Part shown: positions 7,912-17,627 of the stretch, piece by piece
Numbering within the stretch: the first letter of the stretch is position 1
Layout of the letters: the number at the start of each line of letters is the position of its first letter
Assembly (NCBI GenBank): GCA_019856515.1
Contig: CP082230.1
Span: 558,001 to 622,000 of the forward strand
DNA length: 64,000 bases
Reading direction: 5' to 3'
From: Prolixibacteraceae bacterium
Lineage (GTDB): Bacteria; Bacteroidota; Bacteroidia; Bacteroidales; Prolixibacteraceae
Translations under genes and position numbers: made by a program
The notes under the pieces: model-generated
The model's input: the letters and a program-made list of their open reading frames with translations, nothing else
Databases searched by the model: none
Told to the model about the DNA's origin: nothing

Positions 7912-9084
7912 ATGAACACACCTCTTACGTCAACACATAGGATTGAACTTGTTGACTTTCTTCGGGGATTTGCCCTGATGGCTATCATCTTATTACATCA
8001 CCTTGAACATTTTAATCTTTTTGGACATCCAAAATCAACTTATGAGTGGTTAAATATTCTTGATGCGTGCGTTTATAAAGGGATCTTTTTTCTCTTTGCG
8101 GGTAAAGCTTACTCTATATTTTCGATACTATTTGGATTGAGCTTTTGGATTCAATATCGAAATGCACAACAGCGAGGTCACTCTTATGATTTAAGGTTTA
8201 TGTGGCGAATGATTGTCTTGATGGTAATCGCTTTTTGTCATGCAACTTTCTATAATGGAGATATCCTTATGTTTTATGCAGTGGTAGGATTACTTTTGCC
8301 ATTCTTGCAAAAATTAAAAGATCGATGGCTGATTCTGATCGTGGTTGTCTGTTTCTTACAGCCATATGATCTCTATGTTGCAATAGAATCTTATTTGAAC
8401 CCTACACAGTCTTTTACGATTAATCGTTGGTCTGTATATGCCAATCAATGGGCCAAAGTTGCTGAAACCCCAAATATTTGGGATAATATGGTTGCCAATT
8501 GGAAGTATGGTCTGTTATTTGATAATTTGTGGCAGATCGAAAATGGTCGTTTTTTTCACCTGATAATATACTATATCATTGGTATGAGACTAGGTAAAGC
8601 CAATAGTTTTGAGGTAAATAAGACAAATAATGATTTCTGGAAGTATCTATTCTTAATCTGTTTGTCCCTCTCTGTATTGTCTATTGCATTTATACCTGAA
8701 GCGAATGCACTCTGTACATCAAAATATTTTCACCACTCTTATGGAATAATTACCGAAGGGCTAAAGAAATTTTTTATGACAGGAGTTTGGATATCACTAT
8801 TGACACTTCTGTGGTTTCGATTTAAGGGAATGAAATGGCAAAGATGGTTTGTACCATATGGTCGAATGAGTTTAACCAACTATATTTCTCAATCGATATT
8901 AGGAGTGTTTATCTATTACCCTATGGGATTGGGCTTGTATAATAAAGTAGGTGCTACGATAAGTGTTGTAATTGCTTTAATCGTTTTTGTGTCGCAATGT
9001 CTCTTTAGTTGGTGGTGGTTACGAAGATACAAGCAAGGGCCTATAGAGTATGTGTGGAAAAAGCTTACTTGGATAAGGATTTAG
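7912..9084 (+). CDS. DUF418-type polytopic membrane protein
   Basis: This 390-residue protein has about ten hydrophobic helices. It begins with the pattern RIELVDFLRGFALMAIILLHH typical of the acyltransferase-3/DUF418/YeiB superfamily, and the C-terminal part (PYGRMSLTNYISQSILGVFI near residues 320-340) matches the DUF418 domain. Related proteins are membrane acyltransferases or of unknown function; the substrate here cannot be told. It stands alone, divergent from arsR and convergent with the LRR gene, with a hairpin terminator directly after the stop codon. Confidence 0.75.
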   Translation: MNTPLTSTHRIELVDFLRGFALMAIILLHHLEHFNLFGHPKSTYEWLNILDACVYKGIFFLFAGKAYSIFSILFGLSFWIQYRNAQQRGHSYDLRFMWRMIVLMVIAFCHATFYNGDILMFYAVVGLLLPFLQKLKDRWLILIVVVCFLQPYDLYVAIESYLNPTQSFTINRWSVYANQWAKVAETPNIWDNMVANWKYGLLFDNLWQIENGRFFHLIIYYIIGMRLGKANSFEVNKTNNDFWKYLFLICLSLSVLSIAFIPEANALCTSKYFHHSYGIITEGLKKFFMTGVWISLLTLLWFRFKGMKWQRWFVPYGRMSLTNYISQSILGVFIYYPMGLGLYNKVGATISVVIALIVFVSQCLFSWWWLRRYKQGPIEYVWKKLTWIRI

Positions 9085-9090
9085 TATGCA

Positions 9091-9127
9091 TCTCTCTTCC
9101 CTGTATTGTATCTATGGGGAAGAGAGA
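9091..9127. terminator. hairpin terminator between DUF418 gene and LRR gene
   Basis: An 11-bp perfect stem TCTCTCTTCCC (9091-9101) pairs with GGGAAGAGAGA (9117-9127) in the 67-bp gap between two convergent genes. Confidence 0.6.
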
Positions 9128-9151
9128 GTATACCAATTTAATGGTTGTTAA

Positions 9152-10141
9152 TTATTTCGTGGAAAATAGAGGCTTTAGATCTGCCCAATTTTCTTCTTTG
9201 GCATAACATGTATTTTTGGGAATGATAATAAGTGAAATACCACTAGCTTTGAAAGCATCTTCTCCTAATACCGTTAATGGAGCAGCTGTTCTTTCTACTT
9301 CTACTTTCTTTAATAATTTGCAATTCTCAAATGCCTGTCCTTCAATGTTTAGTAGGGAAGAAGGTAGGTTGATCACTTTAAGTCTTACACAATCTTTAAA
9401 TGCAGATCGTCCAATGGTTTTAAAATTATCATGCAGGGTCACCTTTTCGATGTTTTTACATCCTTGAAATACTGGGCCCCAGAAATGTTTAAGCTTTGCA
9501 TTTGGTGTCACTTCTCTTAAAGCAGTACAGTTCTTAAACGATGCGCCCAACACAACCTTAAGGTTTTCATTAAACACAACTGTTTTAAGCTTAGTGCAAT
9601 CTTGAAAAGCCCATTTGCCTATTTGAAACAAGTTCTCTCCAAAATGTAGCTCTACTAGCTCTATACAGCCCATGAAAGCCCATGACTCTATAGTGGTGAG
9701 CTTATCGTTAAAATGCACCTTTCTTAAGCTAAAACAGTCCCAAAATGCTCCACCATCAATCAATTCAAGATCCATGGGGAGTATTAATTCCTGTAACTTT
9801 TCACACCCTTTAAATGCCATGTCTCCAATCTTGATAATCGAATCGGGAAATGTGATACCTGTTAGGTCTTTATTTCCTTCAAAGCAGTAGGGGCTTATTT
9901 CAGTAAGATAAGAGTCGTTGGAAAATGTAATATGGGAAATATTCGAAAGGTCTTGACAGGATAAAAGAGGACGTTTTTCTTCTCCACTACCAATTGCCAC
10001 TACCTGAAACTGATCAATAATAGAAGGGATAGCTCCATCAAAATGATCACCCGTGAACTGAATTAGATTTACTCCTTTTTTTTTATCTGAGGGGTCGATA
10101 AAAGAGTAGCTCCATTCACCGTTGTCTATAATATGTTTCAT
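9152..10141 (-). CDS. BspA-type leucine-rich repeat protein, apparently cytoplasmic
   Basis: The protein (329 residues from the start chosen here) contains eight to nine LRR_5/BspA-type repeats of about 23 residues of the form I-x-F-x-x-x-L-x-x-I-G-x-x-A-F-x-x-C, from roughly residue 75 to 310. Such domains mediate protein binding. Unlike most BspA proteins it has no signal peptide, no lipobox and no sorting domain. An in-frame ATG exists 27 bp further upstream (10168), but a TATATTTG promoter box at 10166-10173 overlaps it, so translation most likely begins at 10141 (MKHIIDNGEW). The function is unknown. Confidence 0.75.
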   Translation of the reverse strand: MKHIIDNGEWSYSFIDPSDKKKGVNLIQFTGDHFDGAIPSIIDQFQVVAIGSGEEKRPLLSCQDLSNISHITFSNDSYLTEISPYCFEGNKDLTGITFPDSIIKIGDMAFKGCEKLQELILPMDLELIDGGAFWDCFSLRKVHFNDKLTTIESWAFMGCIELVELHFGENLFQIGKWAFQDCTKLKTVVFNENLKVVLGASFKNCTALREVTPNAKLKHFWGPVFQGCKNIEKVTLHDNFKTIGRSAFKDCVRLKVINLPSSLLNIEGQAFENCKLLKKVEVERTAAPLTVLGEDAFKASGISLIIIPKNTCYAKEENWADLKPLFSTK

Positions 10142-10165
10142 AGTTATTAATTGTTGTCCATTACA

Positions 10166-10173
10166 CAAATATA
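10166..10173 (-). promoter_or_regulatory. candidate -7 box of the BspA-like gene
   Basis: The minus strand reads TATATTTG, matching TAnnTTTG, 25 bp before the ATG at 10141. It decides the start: transcription would begin downstream of the alternative ATG at 10168. Confidence 0.45.
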
Positions 10174-10293
10174 ACTATTTTATCCTTTTTTCCTTTAATC
10201 AATAAATAATAAGCTTAGGAAAACATGAGAGTGATAGATGAAGTGCTTTCCAAAAAGTAAAATAAGTCGTGTTATCATTGGTGTAAGAGACAA

Positions 10294-10326
10294 AAAGTGC
10301 CATCAACAAGCTTGCGATGGCACTTT
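10294..10326. terminator. hairpin terminator of the GH20 gene
   Basis: An 11-bp perfect stem (10294-10304 with 10316-10326, AAAGTGCCATC/GATGGCACTTT) followed on the minus strand by a T-run, 55 bp past the stop of the GH20 gene. Confidence 0.75.
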
Positions 10327-10380
10327 GACCTTATGCGTAGTAGTAATGATACTATCTCTTCTTCGTATAACTCCTTTTGA

Positions 10381-12711
10381 TTACTTGACAATGATTTCAT
10401 CACAGAATAACCATGATGGTTGACCTTTGCCACTATGCCAATCAGGACAGGCTCCAATGTTTTTGGCGGTAATATGAATATACCTTGCTTTAATAGGCGA
10501 TTTTAATATCAGAGGATAATCATAGTAGATAGGAGTCTTCTCTTTTGTAAACTCATTTCTTACAACACCTGCAGATTGATATTTTTTATTGTCCATAGAG
10601 TACTCATAAGAAACAGATGCAGGTAAGAATATCCATGATCCAGGGTTGTACAAGTGTCTTGACTGTAGTGAGCTGATGGTTTCAACCTTTCCCAGATTAA
10701 TAGTAACGTCCATATCTGTCCCTTCGTAACCAACCCACTGTCCATCCGTAAAGGTTTGTGTTCCCATAGTACAATTGTTAAGTAACGACCTCTTTTTATC
10801 AGGGTATTTGCTACTTGGTATCGTGTTATGAGTAAGTACTCCGTCAGAAGCGATATGAACATATACAGTTGTCTCAGTTGTTTTGCTTACAGGTTGTCCA
10901 TCTTTGATCTGAATCGCTTTTACTGTCGTAGTTTTGTCTACCGTAATTGGAGAGGAATACCTATTGCTTTGCATATTAGGCTCAGTGCCATCTAATGTGT
11001 AATAGATATCTCCTGTTAACGATGATGATTGAAGAATGATCGTATTGACTTTCTTCTCTTCATTGTATTCTGTCTTAAAATTCACATTGAAGGCACTCTT
11101 TGCATAATGGATACCTGCTTTTTGATATCGCAGATACTCTTTGTGCATCCTTTTCTGGAAATCCTTCCAATTTCGATTCTCTTGATTGGTCCAGGCTACC
11201 TCACTCATGGCTGCTAGGCGTGGAAAGGTCATATATTCTGCATGAGAGGTGGTTGCGACATGTTCTGTCCATAAGTTGGCTTGAACCCCCAGAATATAAT
11301 TCGCTTCTGTAGCATTCAACTCTTTTGGTACTGGGTTGAACTCGTATACCTTTTCGATTGGTAGATTGGCACCAAATGCCAAAGGTTCTAAATCTCTAGC
11401 TCCTTGATAGTAGTCAAAATAACAATGTTGGGTTGGGGTCATAACCACGGGATGGTGCATCTTGGCAGCTTTAATCCCACCTTGCATTCCTCTCCATGAC
11501 ATCACTGCTGCATTTGGTGCAAGTCCTCCTTCAAGGATCTCATCCCATCCGATAAGCTCTCTGTCATATTTGTTAAGAAACTTCTCTACTCGAGTGATAA
11601 AATAACTCTGTAGTGCTTCTACATTCTCTAGTCCCTCTTGTTTAATTCTTCTTTGGCAGTCTGGACAATGCTCCCACTCTTTCTTGTTCGCTTCATCGCC
11701 ACCAATATGTATATATTTAGATGGGAATAGGTCCATTACTTCAGACAGCACATCTTCTATAAATTGAAAAGTCTCCTCTTTGCCTGCACAGTAGATATCT
11801 GTAATGGGCCATAAACTTCCTGTTGGTACATTTAGTCTTTTCCCTTTGCATGAAAATTCAGGGTAGGCTGCGAACAGTGCAGTAACGTGTGCTGGCATCT
11901 CTATCTCAGGAACTACCGTAATGTTTCGTTCTTGGGCATAACGCACAATATGTTGTATCTGTTCTTGGGTGTAAAATCCACCATACCTCCTGCCATCTTC
12001 TCTATCTTTTGTTGGACGATCTCCCCATGGAAGCGATTCATAGTCAGCTCTCCATGATGATGTCTCTGTTAATTTTGGATATTTCTTGATCTCTATTCTC
12101 CATCCTTGATCATCAATCAGGTGCCAGTGAAAAACATTCATCTTTAGTCTTGACATTCTATCTAAGTGCTTTTTGATATAGGATACAGGAAAGAAGTGTC
12201 TAGAACAATCAAGCATCATGCCTCTCCATTGGAATCGAGGAGCATCATCAATTTTAACTCCTGATATGACCCATTGGTTTGAACTCTGATCGAAAGATTC
12301 TATCTCAGCTGGAAGTAGGGCACGTAGGGATTGTACACCGTAAAATAATCCAGCATAATAGGGGGCGGATATTTGAATAAGATTGTCGTTTACATATAGC
12401 TGGTAGCACTCTGCTGCTCTATGTGATTTTGTCGTTTCGATCTGAATCTGATCTTTTGACCTCTTTTTGTTAACAATAGACAGATCTAAATCTGTATGAT
12501 CTCTGAGGAAATGATGTAAATAGTGTGCTGCTTCAATTGCTTCACTGCTTTTAGCATAGATTGTTGTAGAGCTACTAATTTCAAATTGACCAGATAAGGG
12601 TTCAATAAATTGAGGTTTAGGAATAATATCCGTGTTGGATTTGGTCTCCGTTTTACATGATGCGAAAATTGCTATCATGAAAAAGACGATATAAATTTTG
12701 ATTTCTCTCAT
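10381..12711 (-). CDS. lipoprotein beta-N-acetylhexosaminidase, GH20
   Basis: The 776-residue enzyme releases terminal N-acetylhexosamine from chitooligosaccharides or glycans. It has a lipoprotein signal (IAIFASC, lipidated Cys at about residue 19), so it is probably anchored to the outer membrane. An N-terminal GH20b-like domain (about 30-150) precedes the (beta/alpha)8 catalytic domain (150-510) whose catalytic Asp-Glu pair is in HIGGDEANKKEW (D339-E340). A chitobiase C-terminal segment (GDIYYTLDGTEPNMQSNRYS, about residues 565-585) and an F5/8-type carbohydrate-binding domain (about 635-776) follow. It is monocistronic. Together with the GH18 enzyme near 62 kb it suggests use of chitin-derived sugars. 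Confidence 0.93.
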   Translation of the reverse strand: MREIKIYIVFFMIAIFASCKTETKSNTDIIPKPQFIEPLSGQFEISSSTTIYAKSSEAIEAAHYLHHFLRDHTDLDLSIVNKKRSKDQIQIETTKSHRAAECYQLYVNDNLIQISAPYYAGLFYGVQSLRALLPAEIESFDQSSNQWVISGVKIDDAPRFQWRGMMLDCSRHFFPVSYIKKHLDRMSRLKMNVFHWHLIDDQGWRIEIKKYPKLTETSSWRADYESLPWGDRPTKDREDGRRYGGFYTQEQIQHIVRYAQERNITVVPEIEMPAHVTALFAAYPEFSCKGKRLNVPTGSLWPITDIYCAGKEETFQFIEDVLSEVMDLFPSKYIHIGGDEANKKEWEHCPDCQRRIKQEGLENVEALQSYFITRVEKFLNKYDRELIGWDEILEGGLAPNAAVMSWRGMQGGIKAAKMHHPVVMTPTQHCYFDYYQGARDLEPLAFGANLPIEKVYEFNPVPKELNATEANYILGVQANLWTEHVATTSHAEYMTFPRLAAMSEVAWTNQENRNWKDFQKRMHKEYLRYQKAGIHYAKSAFNVNFKTEYNEEKKVNTIILQSSSLTGDIYYTLDGTEPNMQSNRYSSPITVDKTTTVKAIQIKDGQPVSKTTETTVYVHIASDGVLTHNTIPSSKYPDKKRSLLNNCTMGTQTFTDGQWVGYEGTDMDVTINLGKVETISSLQSRHLYNPGSWIFLPASVSYEYSMDNKKYQSAGVVRNEFTKEKTPIYYDYPLILKSPIKARYIHITAKNIGACPDWHSGKGQPSWLFCDEIIVK

Positions 12712-13083
12712 TGTGTGTAGTAAAGTTTATTTGGATGAAGTTAATAAAACAATTTGTTTAAATTTATTAAAAATATAGAGATATCAATAATAGGATTGAT
12801 CTGTTTTTGGAGTAGTATTTGGAATTTACTGCTTTGTGTAGTCGTGATTGAATAGTACGAGCTTTATCTTGAAATGATGTTTATATTTTTCGAGATAATT
12901 CTATTGAAAATGTTGAGGTATAGTCTATTGTTTAGATATGTCTTATAATAAAAATAGGGATCAAGGGTAAGGTACAACTATACCGGTAATTGGAGTTAAT
13001 GTATACTCATATTAAAATTCATAAGAGTGAAAAGTAATAAAAGTATAGACACCTTCGACTAATATTGGTAAAAACATAATGAT
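12712..13083. other. intergenic region between divergent genes
   Basis: A 372-bp AT-rich stretch holding the leaders of the GH20 gene and of the secreted unknown gene. No RNA gene, repeat or clear promoter was recognised. Confidence 0.3.
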
Positions 13084-13911
13084 ATGAGAATAACTAGTTG
13101 CTTATTTTTGATAATCCTGTTTATAGGCAAGACGCTTGAGGCTAAGGAGGCAGATTTCTTTACAGGGAAAGTGAAATCTTTTCACTCCAAAACAGTTGAG
13201 GGCGTAGATAAGGTGATCTATGTATTTGATATCCCTATCTACGGTGCGGATCATATTTCGAATAAGAAAATGATTCATGCTGCAAATATCATGGCACAAT
13301 ATCTCGATAATGATGAAGATGGGATCGTAGATGATATGTCTGTTTGGCAGTCACTAAAAAAGAACCATGCTTCTCTTATCATGTGGTCAAAGATGAAAGA
13401 TATTCGCCGATTTGATTCTCCATTTTTAGAACACTCACAAGACTTAGGTGAGGACGAAACATCGATCTTATGGCATGATGATAGAACAGAACGTTTTGAT
13501 GCTTCTTTAGAAGAGATTTTACATCTGATTACAAGTCAGGGCTATGCTTTTGCCTATCCTGATGTTTTTGGAGAAATGCCTGGCTCCTTATTGACAGAAG
13601 CCATGGACATGGCAAGAGGAGGGTGCTTTAAAAGAGTACCATCAAAATATCCGTTAAAAGCTTGGTTTACTTATGACGACAGAACTTGTGGCTACGAATG
13701 TATGGCTACAGAATATCTCTACTGGGGATTGACATCGTGGCTTGGTGCCCAAGAGAATCGTGGGGAAGAGATTGTTCATGAATGGAAGCTTAATACCCGT
13801 CATAAGATGAAAGAGACAGATCAACTGTTAATGCGAATCCTAACAAATCCGAAATTTCATATTCCCCAAAAACTACCTAATGGGAGATATACTCCTCGAA
13901 CTTCCGATTGA
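13084..13911 (+). CDS. secreted protein of unknown function with EF-hand-like and EEILH motifs
   Basis: I do not recognise the family with certainty. The 275-residue product starts with a signal peptide (SCLFLIILFIGKTLEA, residues 4-19). Residues about 77-86 read DNDEDGIVDD, a Ca-binding EF-hand or dockerin-like loop. A later stretch EEILHLITSQGYAFAYPDVFG (about 140-160) resembles the helix of zinc peptidases but with EEILH in place of HExxH, so catalysis of that type is doubtful; a downstream EYLYWGLTSWLGAQ could supply a distal acidic ligand. The C-terminus is rich in proline and basic residues. It stands alone and is convergent with the transporter gene, with a hairpin terminator after it. 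Confidence 0.7.
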   Translation: MRITSCLFLIILFIGKTLEAKEADFFTGKVKSFHSKTVEGVDKVIYVFDIPIYGADHISNKKMIHAANIMAQYLDNDEDGIVDDMSVWQSLKKNHASLIMWSKMKDIRRFDSPFLEHSQDLGEDETSILWHDDRTERFDASLEEILHLITSQGYAFAYPDVFGEMPGSLLTEAMDMARGGCFKRVPSKYPLKAWFTYDDRTCGYECMATEYLYWGLTSWLGAQENRGEEIVHEWKLNTRHKMKETDQLLMRILTNPKFHIPQKLPNGRYTPRTSD

Positions 13912-13923
13912 GAAAACGAAGAT

Positions 13924-13955
13924 CAAAGGCCCTCTTGTTCGTAAGTGGGCCTTTG
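13924..13955. terminator. hairpin terminator
   Basis: CAAAGGCCC (13924-13932) pairs with GGGCCTTTG (13947-13955) in the 54-bp gap between two convergent genes. Confidence 0.65.
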
Positions 13956-13965
13956 GTTGTGTATC

Positions 13966-15324
13966 TTAAAATATAAGATGTGCTAAAATCGCTATAATTG
14001 GAAGAGAGACTAGAGTTCTCTGTAGAAAGATGATAAATAGCTCCCAGAGATTAATTGGGATTTTACTCCCTAATAGAAGTGCGCCGACTTCGCTCAGGAA
14101 AATAAGTTGCGTTACAGATACTGCTGCGATAATAAATCTTGTCATTTCATTCGCAATCGATGATGCCAAGATCGAAGGGATAAACATATCTGCAAATCCA
14201 ACCACCATACATTTTGATGCATCAACCGCCTCAGGTATTTGTAATAACTTCAACAAAGGAACAAAAGGCATTCCTAGCCATTCGAATATAGGGGTATAGG
14301 TCGAGATAATTAATCCGATGGTACCAATGGCCATCACCACAGGTAAGATACCTACCAACATATCTAAGCTATTCTTTAACCCCTCCAAAACAATATGCCA
14401 AGGCTTTTCAATAGCATCAGTCGTTTTTACTGCTTTGTAAAATCCATATTTGATAACATTCTCCCCCTTTGGAATAGCCTCTTTATCCACTGTTTTATCC
14501 GATCCATCGATCCATTTATCTGTCTTTCTAGATAAAGGAGGCATTCTTGGAACGATAATCGCAACAATAATACCTGTAATACATACTACAGCATAGAAAG
14601 GAACAAAAAGGTGGTCTAATTTGACTTGACTGAGTACAACCAAACAGAAACTAATAGAAACTGCAGAGAATGTCGTACCAATGACTGCTGCTTCTCTTTG
14701 AGTATATGATTTCTCTTCATACTGTTTGCTCGACATAATAATACCGACACTACCATCTCCTAGCCACGACGCCAAACAGTCAATAGCAGATCGTCCAGGC
14801 AAATTGAACAGAGGGCGCATGATCTTAGTGAGCCAAGTACCAAATAGCTCCAAAAGACCAAAATGTGTTAGTAGAGGAAGAAGGAATCCCGCAAAAATAA
14901 AAACAGAGAATAGCGTAGGAAGAAGGTCACTGTACACGAAAGTTCCAGTGTCGGCGTTTAATATCATCTCGGGCCCACTGTTGAACATCACCATAAACGT
15001 AAAAATCGTACCAACGATTCTTAAGATACCCCATATGGGTGCAACGACAAAGAGAGCTTTCAAAAAGCGACTATTCCATATTGCTTTTGGTTTGAAAATA
15101 ATGGATAGCAAGTAGCCAACGCTTGCAGTAACCATTATTGCAGCAATCAGCAAAGGCATACGATCACCAATGATGGATAATAATTCATCTTTGAGAATAG
15201 CGATGGGAATAGAGAAACTCTCTTTGTAAGGTATGGGTGTCATGAAACAGAACACGCCTAAAAGCGATGGAATCGCAAACCATAGAATGTTTCTTAGAGT
15301 ATAGATGTTTTTTTCTTTATGCAT
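13966..15324 (-). CDS. YjiH-type membrane protein with nucleoside-recognition (Gate) domains
   Basis: The 452-residue polytopic protein has about ten helices and two Gate-type segments, e.g. GSVGIIMSSKQYEEKSYTQR (about residues 187-206) and the late SEVGALLLGSKIPINLWELF. It resembles the YjiH family, membrane proteins probably involved in transport, whose substrate is not established. The N-terminus (MHKEKNIYTLRNILWFAIPS) matches the usual family start. The gene is single, convergent with the secreted unknown gene and separated by about 390 bp from the next gene upstream. Confidence 0.75.
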   Translation of the reverse strand: MHKEKNIYTLRNILWFAIPSLLGVFCFMTPIPYKESFSIPIAILKDELLSIIGDRMPLLIAAIMVTASVGYLLSIIFKPKAIWNSRFLKALFVVAPIWGILRIVGTIFTFMVMFNSGPEMILNADTGTFVYSDLLPTLFSVFIFAGFLLPLLTHFGLLELFGTWLTKIMRPLFNLPGRSAIDCLASWLGDGSVGIIMSSKQYEEKSYTQREAAVIGTTFSAVSISFCLVVLSQVKLDHLFVPFYAVVCITGIIVAIIVPRMPPLSRKTDKWIDGSDKTVDKEAIPKGENVIKYGFYKAVKTTDAIEKPWHIVLEGLKNSLDMLVGILPVVMAIGTIGLIISTYTPIFEWLGMPFVPLLKLLQIPEAVDASKCMVVGFADMFIPSILASSIANEMTRFIIAAVSVTQLIFLSEVGALLLGSKIPINLWELFIIFLQRTLVSLPIIAILAHLIF

Positions 15325-15712
15325 TTTCTTTACTTCTTTCTGTTGTATATAAGTCGATTGATCACTGCAAATATAGTGGGCTTTTTAAGTATAACAAATT
15401 AGAAAAAGCTTTGTTGCAGTTTGCCTACGTTGGTTTCGTGTGGTATTATATGGAGAAAAGATGAGGTGAATAATTATTACTTAATTGTATTTTTATGCAT
15501 TAATATGGCTGATGTTTAAATATTTATTCATTCGTTCAGTGATATTCTTGCTGTCTAAAATATCGATAAATATCGTGGTGAAATTAATTGGTGAAATAAT
15601 ATTAATTTAGACACATTCTCCATTTAAGATGCTGATGGAATGAAAAAAGCCTTGATATTCGATCGTTGTCGAATATCAAGGCTTCGCGATTAAAAGAGGA
15701 GAAACTTAAACT
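15325..15712. other. intergenic region with terminator only
   Basis: An AT-rich stretch of 388 bp with no gene. The only structure found is the hairpin at 15648-15683, annotated separately. Confidence 0.3.
15648..15683. terminator. hairpin terminator of the HD hydrolase-M48 operon
   Basis: A 15-bp perfect stem (15648-15662 with 15669-15683) followed on the minus strand by TTTTTT, 30 bp after the stop of the M48 gene. Confidence 0.85.
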
Positions 15713-16981
15713 CTATTCAGAATCACTGTTTAATCCACTTGGTGCACTATTCTGGTTAAGATGATCAATCCTCTGTGACAAAGTTGGGTGAGAATAGGAG
15801 CATTTAACAACAAAAGGATGTGGGGTGAGGTTAGCAAGACTATTTTTAGTTAACTTCTTAAGCCCTCCAATCAGCCCCTCTTTTAAGCCATGTTGTTTCG
15901 CAAAATCATCCGCTTGGTATTCATTCTTACGACTGAAGATCGACATAACAATTGAGGTGATTTCTGTTATTGGCGTAAGAACAAACGAGAAGAAAAGCAA
16001 CCCTAACTCAAAAGTTGGCTTGTCTGATCCCATTACATAAGAGGTTGCTGGTTGTTCTAAAGCCAAGGATAATAGATAAAAGATGATGAATGTCTGTGTA
16101 AGAGAAAGGAACATACTTTGGATTACATGTCTCTTCTTCGCATGCCCCACTTCATGAGCTAATACTGCAAGGATCTCATCGCTATCGAGCTGATCTATGA
16201 GCGTATCATATAACACAATTCGTTTCATCTTTCCCAATCCTGTAAAGTATGCATTGGCTTTGGCACTTCTTTTAGATCCATCAATAACATAAATCTCTTT
16301 GATAGGAAAGTCAACTTGACCTGCAAACCCCATAATCTTATTTTTTAGCTCTCCATCCTCTAATGGTGTCTGCTTATTAAACAGCGGTACAATGATCGAT
16401 GAATAGAACAGAAGCATAAAAAGAGAGAATCCTGCAACTATGGCAAATGCGATAAGAAAGAAGTGACTTCCTAATACCAAATAAGACTTTACGATAAGTG
16501 CCAACAGAATACCACCAATCACTCCTCCGACAACCAAAGATTTGATGAGGTCAGTAACGAAAGTCTTCAGTGTAGAGCGATTAAAACCATAGCGTTCCTC
16601 AATAACAAATGTGCTATAGTAAGAGAAAGGTATGTCGATAATAGTAGAAGCAATGCCCAAAATGCCAAAAAATAGTAAGGCATGCCATATCGGATTATCT
16701 GTATATTCTCCTAGCCAAAGGTCAAGGGAGCCAAACATCCTGGTCGCAATAATGGTGAAAGTAATTAGAAAGCTTAAGCTACTCGAAATCATCGATAGTT
16801 TCGCATTGGCTTTCCCATATGCTTGCGACTTCTCATACTCTTGGATTTCATAAATGTCTTTTAGACTATCGGGTAGTGATGCACCTCTATTTCTATTGTT
16901 TAAATAGGTCAAAAGGGTGTTGAACAAAAACTGTCCAGTGATGATCGTTATTAAGATCACTAACAATGTATCTGTATGCAT
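15713..16981 (-). CDS. M48-family membrane zinc metallopeptidase (CAAX protease/Ste24-like)
   Basis: The 422-residue protein has the Ste24/CAAX-protease-1 arrangement: several N-terminal membrane helices, an M48 N-terminal domain containing FVIEERYGFNRSTLKTF (about residues 123-139), and the zinc motif HEVGHAKKRH with ligands H276 and H280 and catalytic E277. The third ligand is expected in the NEYQADDFA segment (about 354-362). Bacterial members sit in the inner membrane and are thought to take part in protein quality control. The gene is 13 bp downstream of an HD-domain gene on the same strand and shares its terminator, so the two form an operon. Confidence 0.9.
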   Translation of the reverse strand: MHTDTLLVILITIITGQFLFNTLLTYLNNRNRGASLPDSLKDIYEIQEYEKSQAYGKANAKLSMISSSLSFLITFTIIATRMFGSLDLWLGEYTDNPIWHALLFFGILGIASTIIDIPFSYYSTFVIEERYGFNRSTLKTFVTDLIKSLVVGGVIGGILLALIVKSYLVLGSHFFLIAFAIVAGFSLFMLLFYSSIIVPLFNKQTPLEDGELKNKIMGFAGQVDFPIKEIYVIDGSKRSAKANAYFTGLGKMKRIVLYDTLIDQLDSDEILAVLAHEVGHAKKRHVIQSMFLSLTQTFIIFYLLSLALEQPATSYVMGSDKPTFELGLLFFSFVLTPITEITSIVMSIFSRKNEYQADDFAKQHGLKEGLIGGLKKLTKNSLANLTPHPFVVKCSYSHPTLSQRIDHLNQNSAPSGLNSDSE

Positions 16982-16994
16982 TGGTCTATCTTGT

Positions 16995-17627
16995 TTAATT
17001 AATCGGTTGACATTCTTCTTTTAGCTGCGCTACAAATTGCTTCATGTAGAGGGTTCTCTCTCTCGCAATAACTTTGCCATATGGCGTATTGATCTTCTCT
17101 TCTATACGAAATAACTTGGCATAGAAGTGATCCAATGTGCTGTTATCCTCTTCTCTATTGCCGTCTAGATGATTCTCATCGTAGAGGGCTGCATTAACCG
17201 AGCCACCATAAGCAAACGCACGTGCAATGCCTATCGCGCCAATAGCATCTAGTCTATCTGCATCTTGTACTATCTGAAAATTTATCGAACCGCTTGTAGG
17301 CTGTTGTTTCTGTTTCTTGAAAGAGATATGTTGTGTAATAAACATCACCTCCTCTATGAGGACAGTAGGGAGTTTAAGTTGTTCCAAATATTGTTGAATC
17401 CACGCTTCGTCCCGTATCTTTAATTTGGCGTCTGCCACATCGTGTAGCATCGCAGCTAAAAAGATAGTTAGAAGAGATCCTCTATTCTCAACAGCGTGGA
17501 TCTTTCTAGCGGTATTCCATACCCTTACAATGTGTTGCCAATCATGGCTTCCTTCCTGCGAAACGAACAGGGCTTTGATATCTTGGGTTACCTTCTTCTC
17601 AATAGAATCGGTGAGTACTAAAGACAT
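16995..17627 (-). CDS. HD-domain phosphohydrolase
   Basis: The 210-residue protein belongs to the YedJ-like branch of HD hydrolases. It has the metal-binding H...HD...D pattern: HDWQHIVRVWNTARKI (residues 28-43), then MLHDVADAK (about 66-74) and a later QDADRLDAIGAIGIARAF. These enzymes hydrolyse phosphate esters, often nucleotides; the substrate of this one is unknown. It has no signal peptide and is cytoplasmic. It is the first gene of a two-gene operon with the M48 protease, a pairing I cannot explain functionally. Upstream lies the repeat element that borders the cas region. Confidence 0.8.
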   Translation of the reverse strand: MSLVLTDSIEKKVTQDIKALFVSQEGSHDWQHIVRVWNTARKIHAVENRGSLLTIFLAAMLHDVADAKLKIRDEAWIQQYLEQLKLPTVLIEEVMFITQHISFKKQKQQPTSGSINFQIVQDADRLDAIGAIGIARAFAYGGSVNAALYDENHLDGNREEDNSTLDHFYAKLFRIEEKINTPYGKVIARERTLYMKQFVAQLKEECQPIN

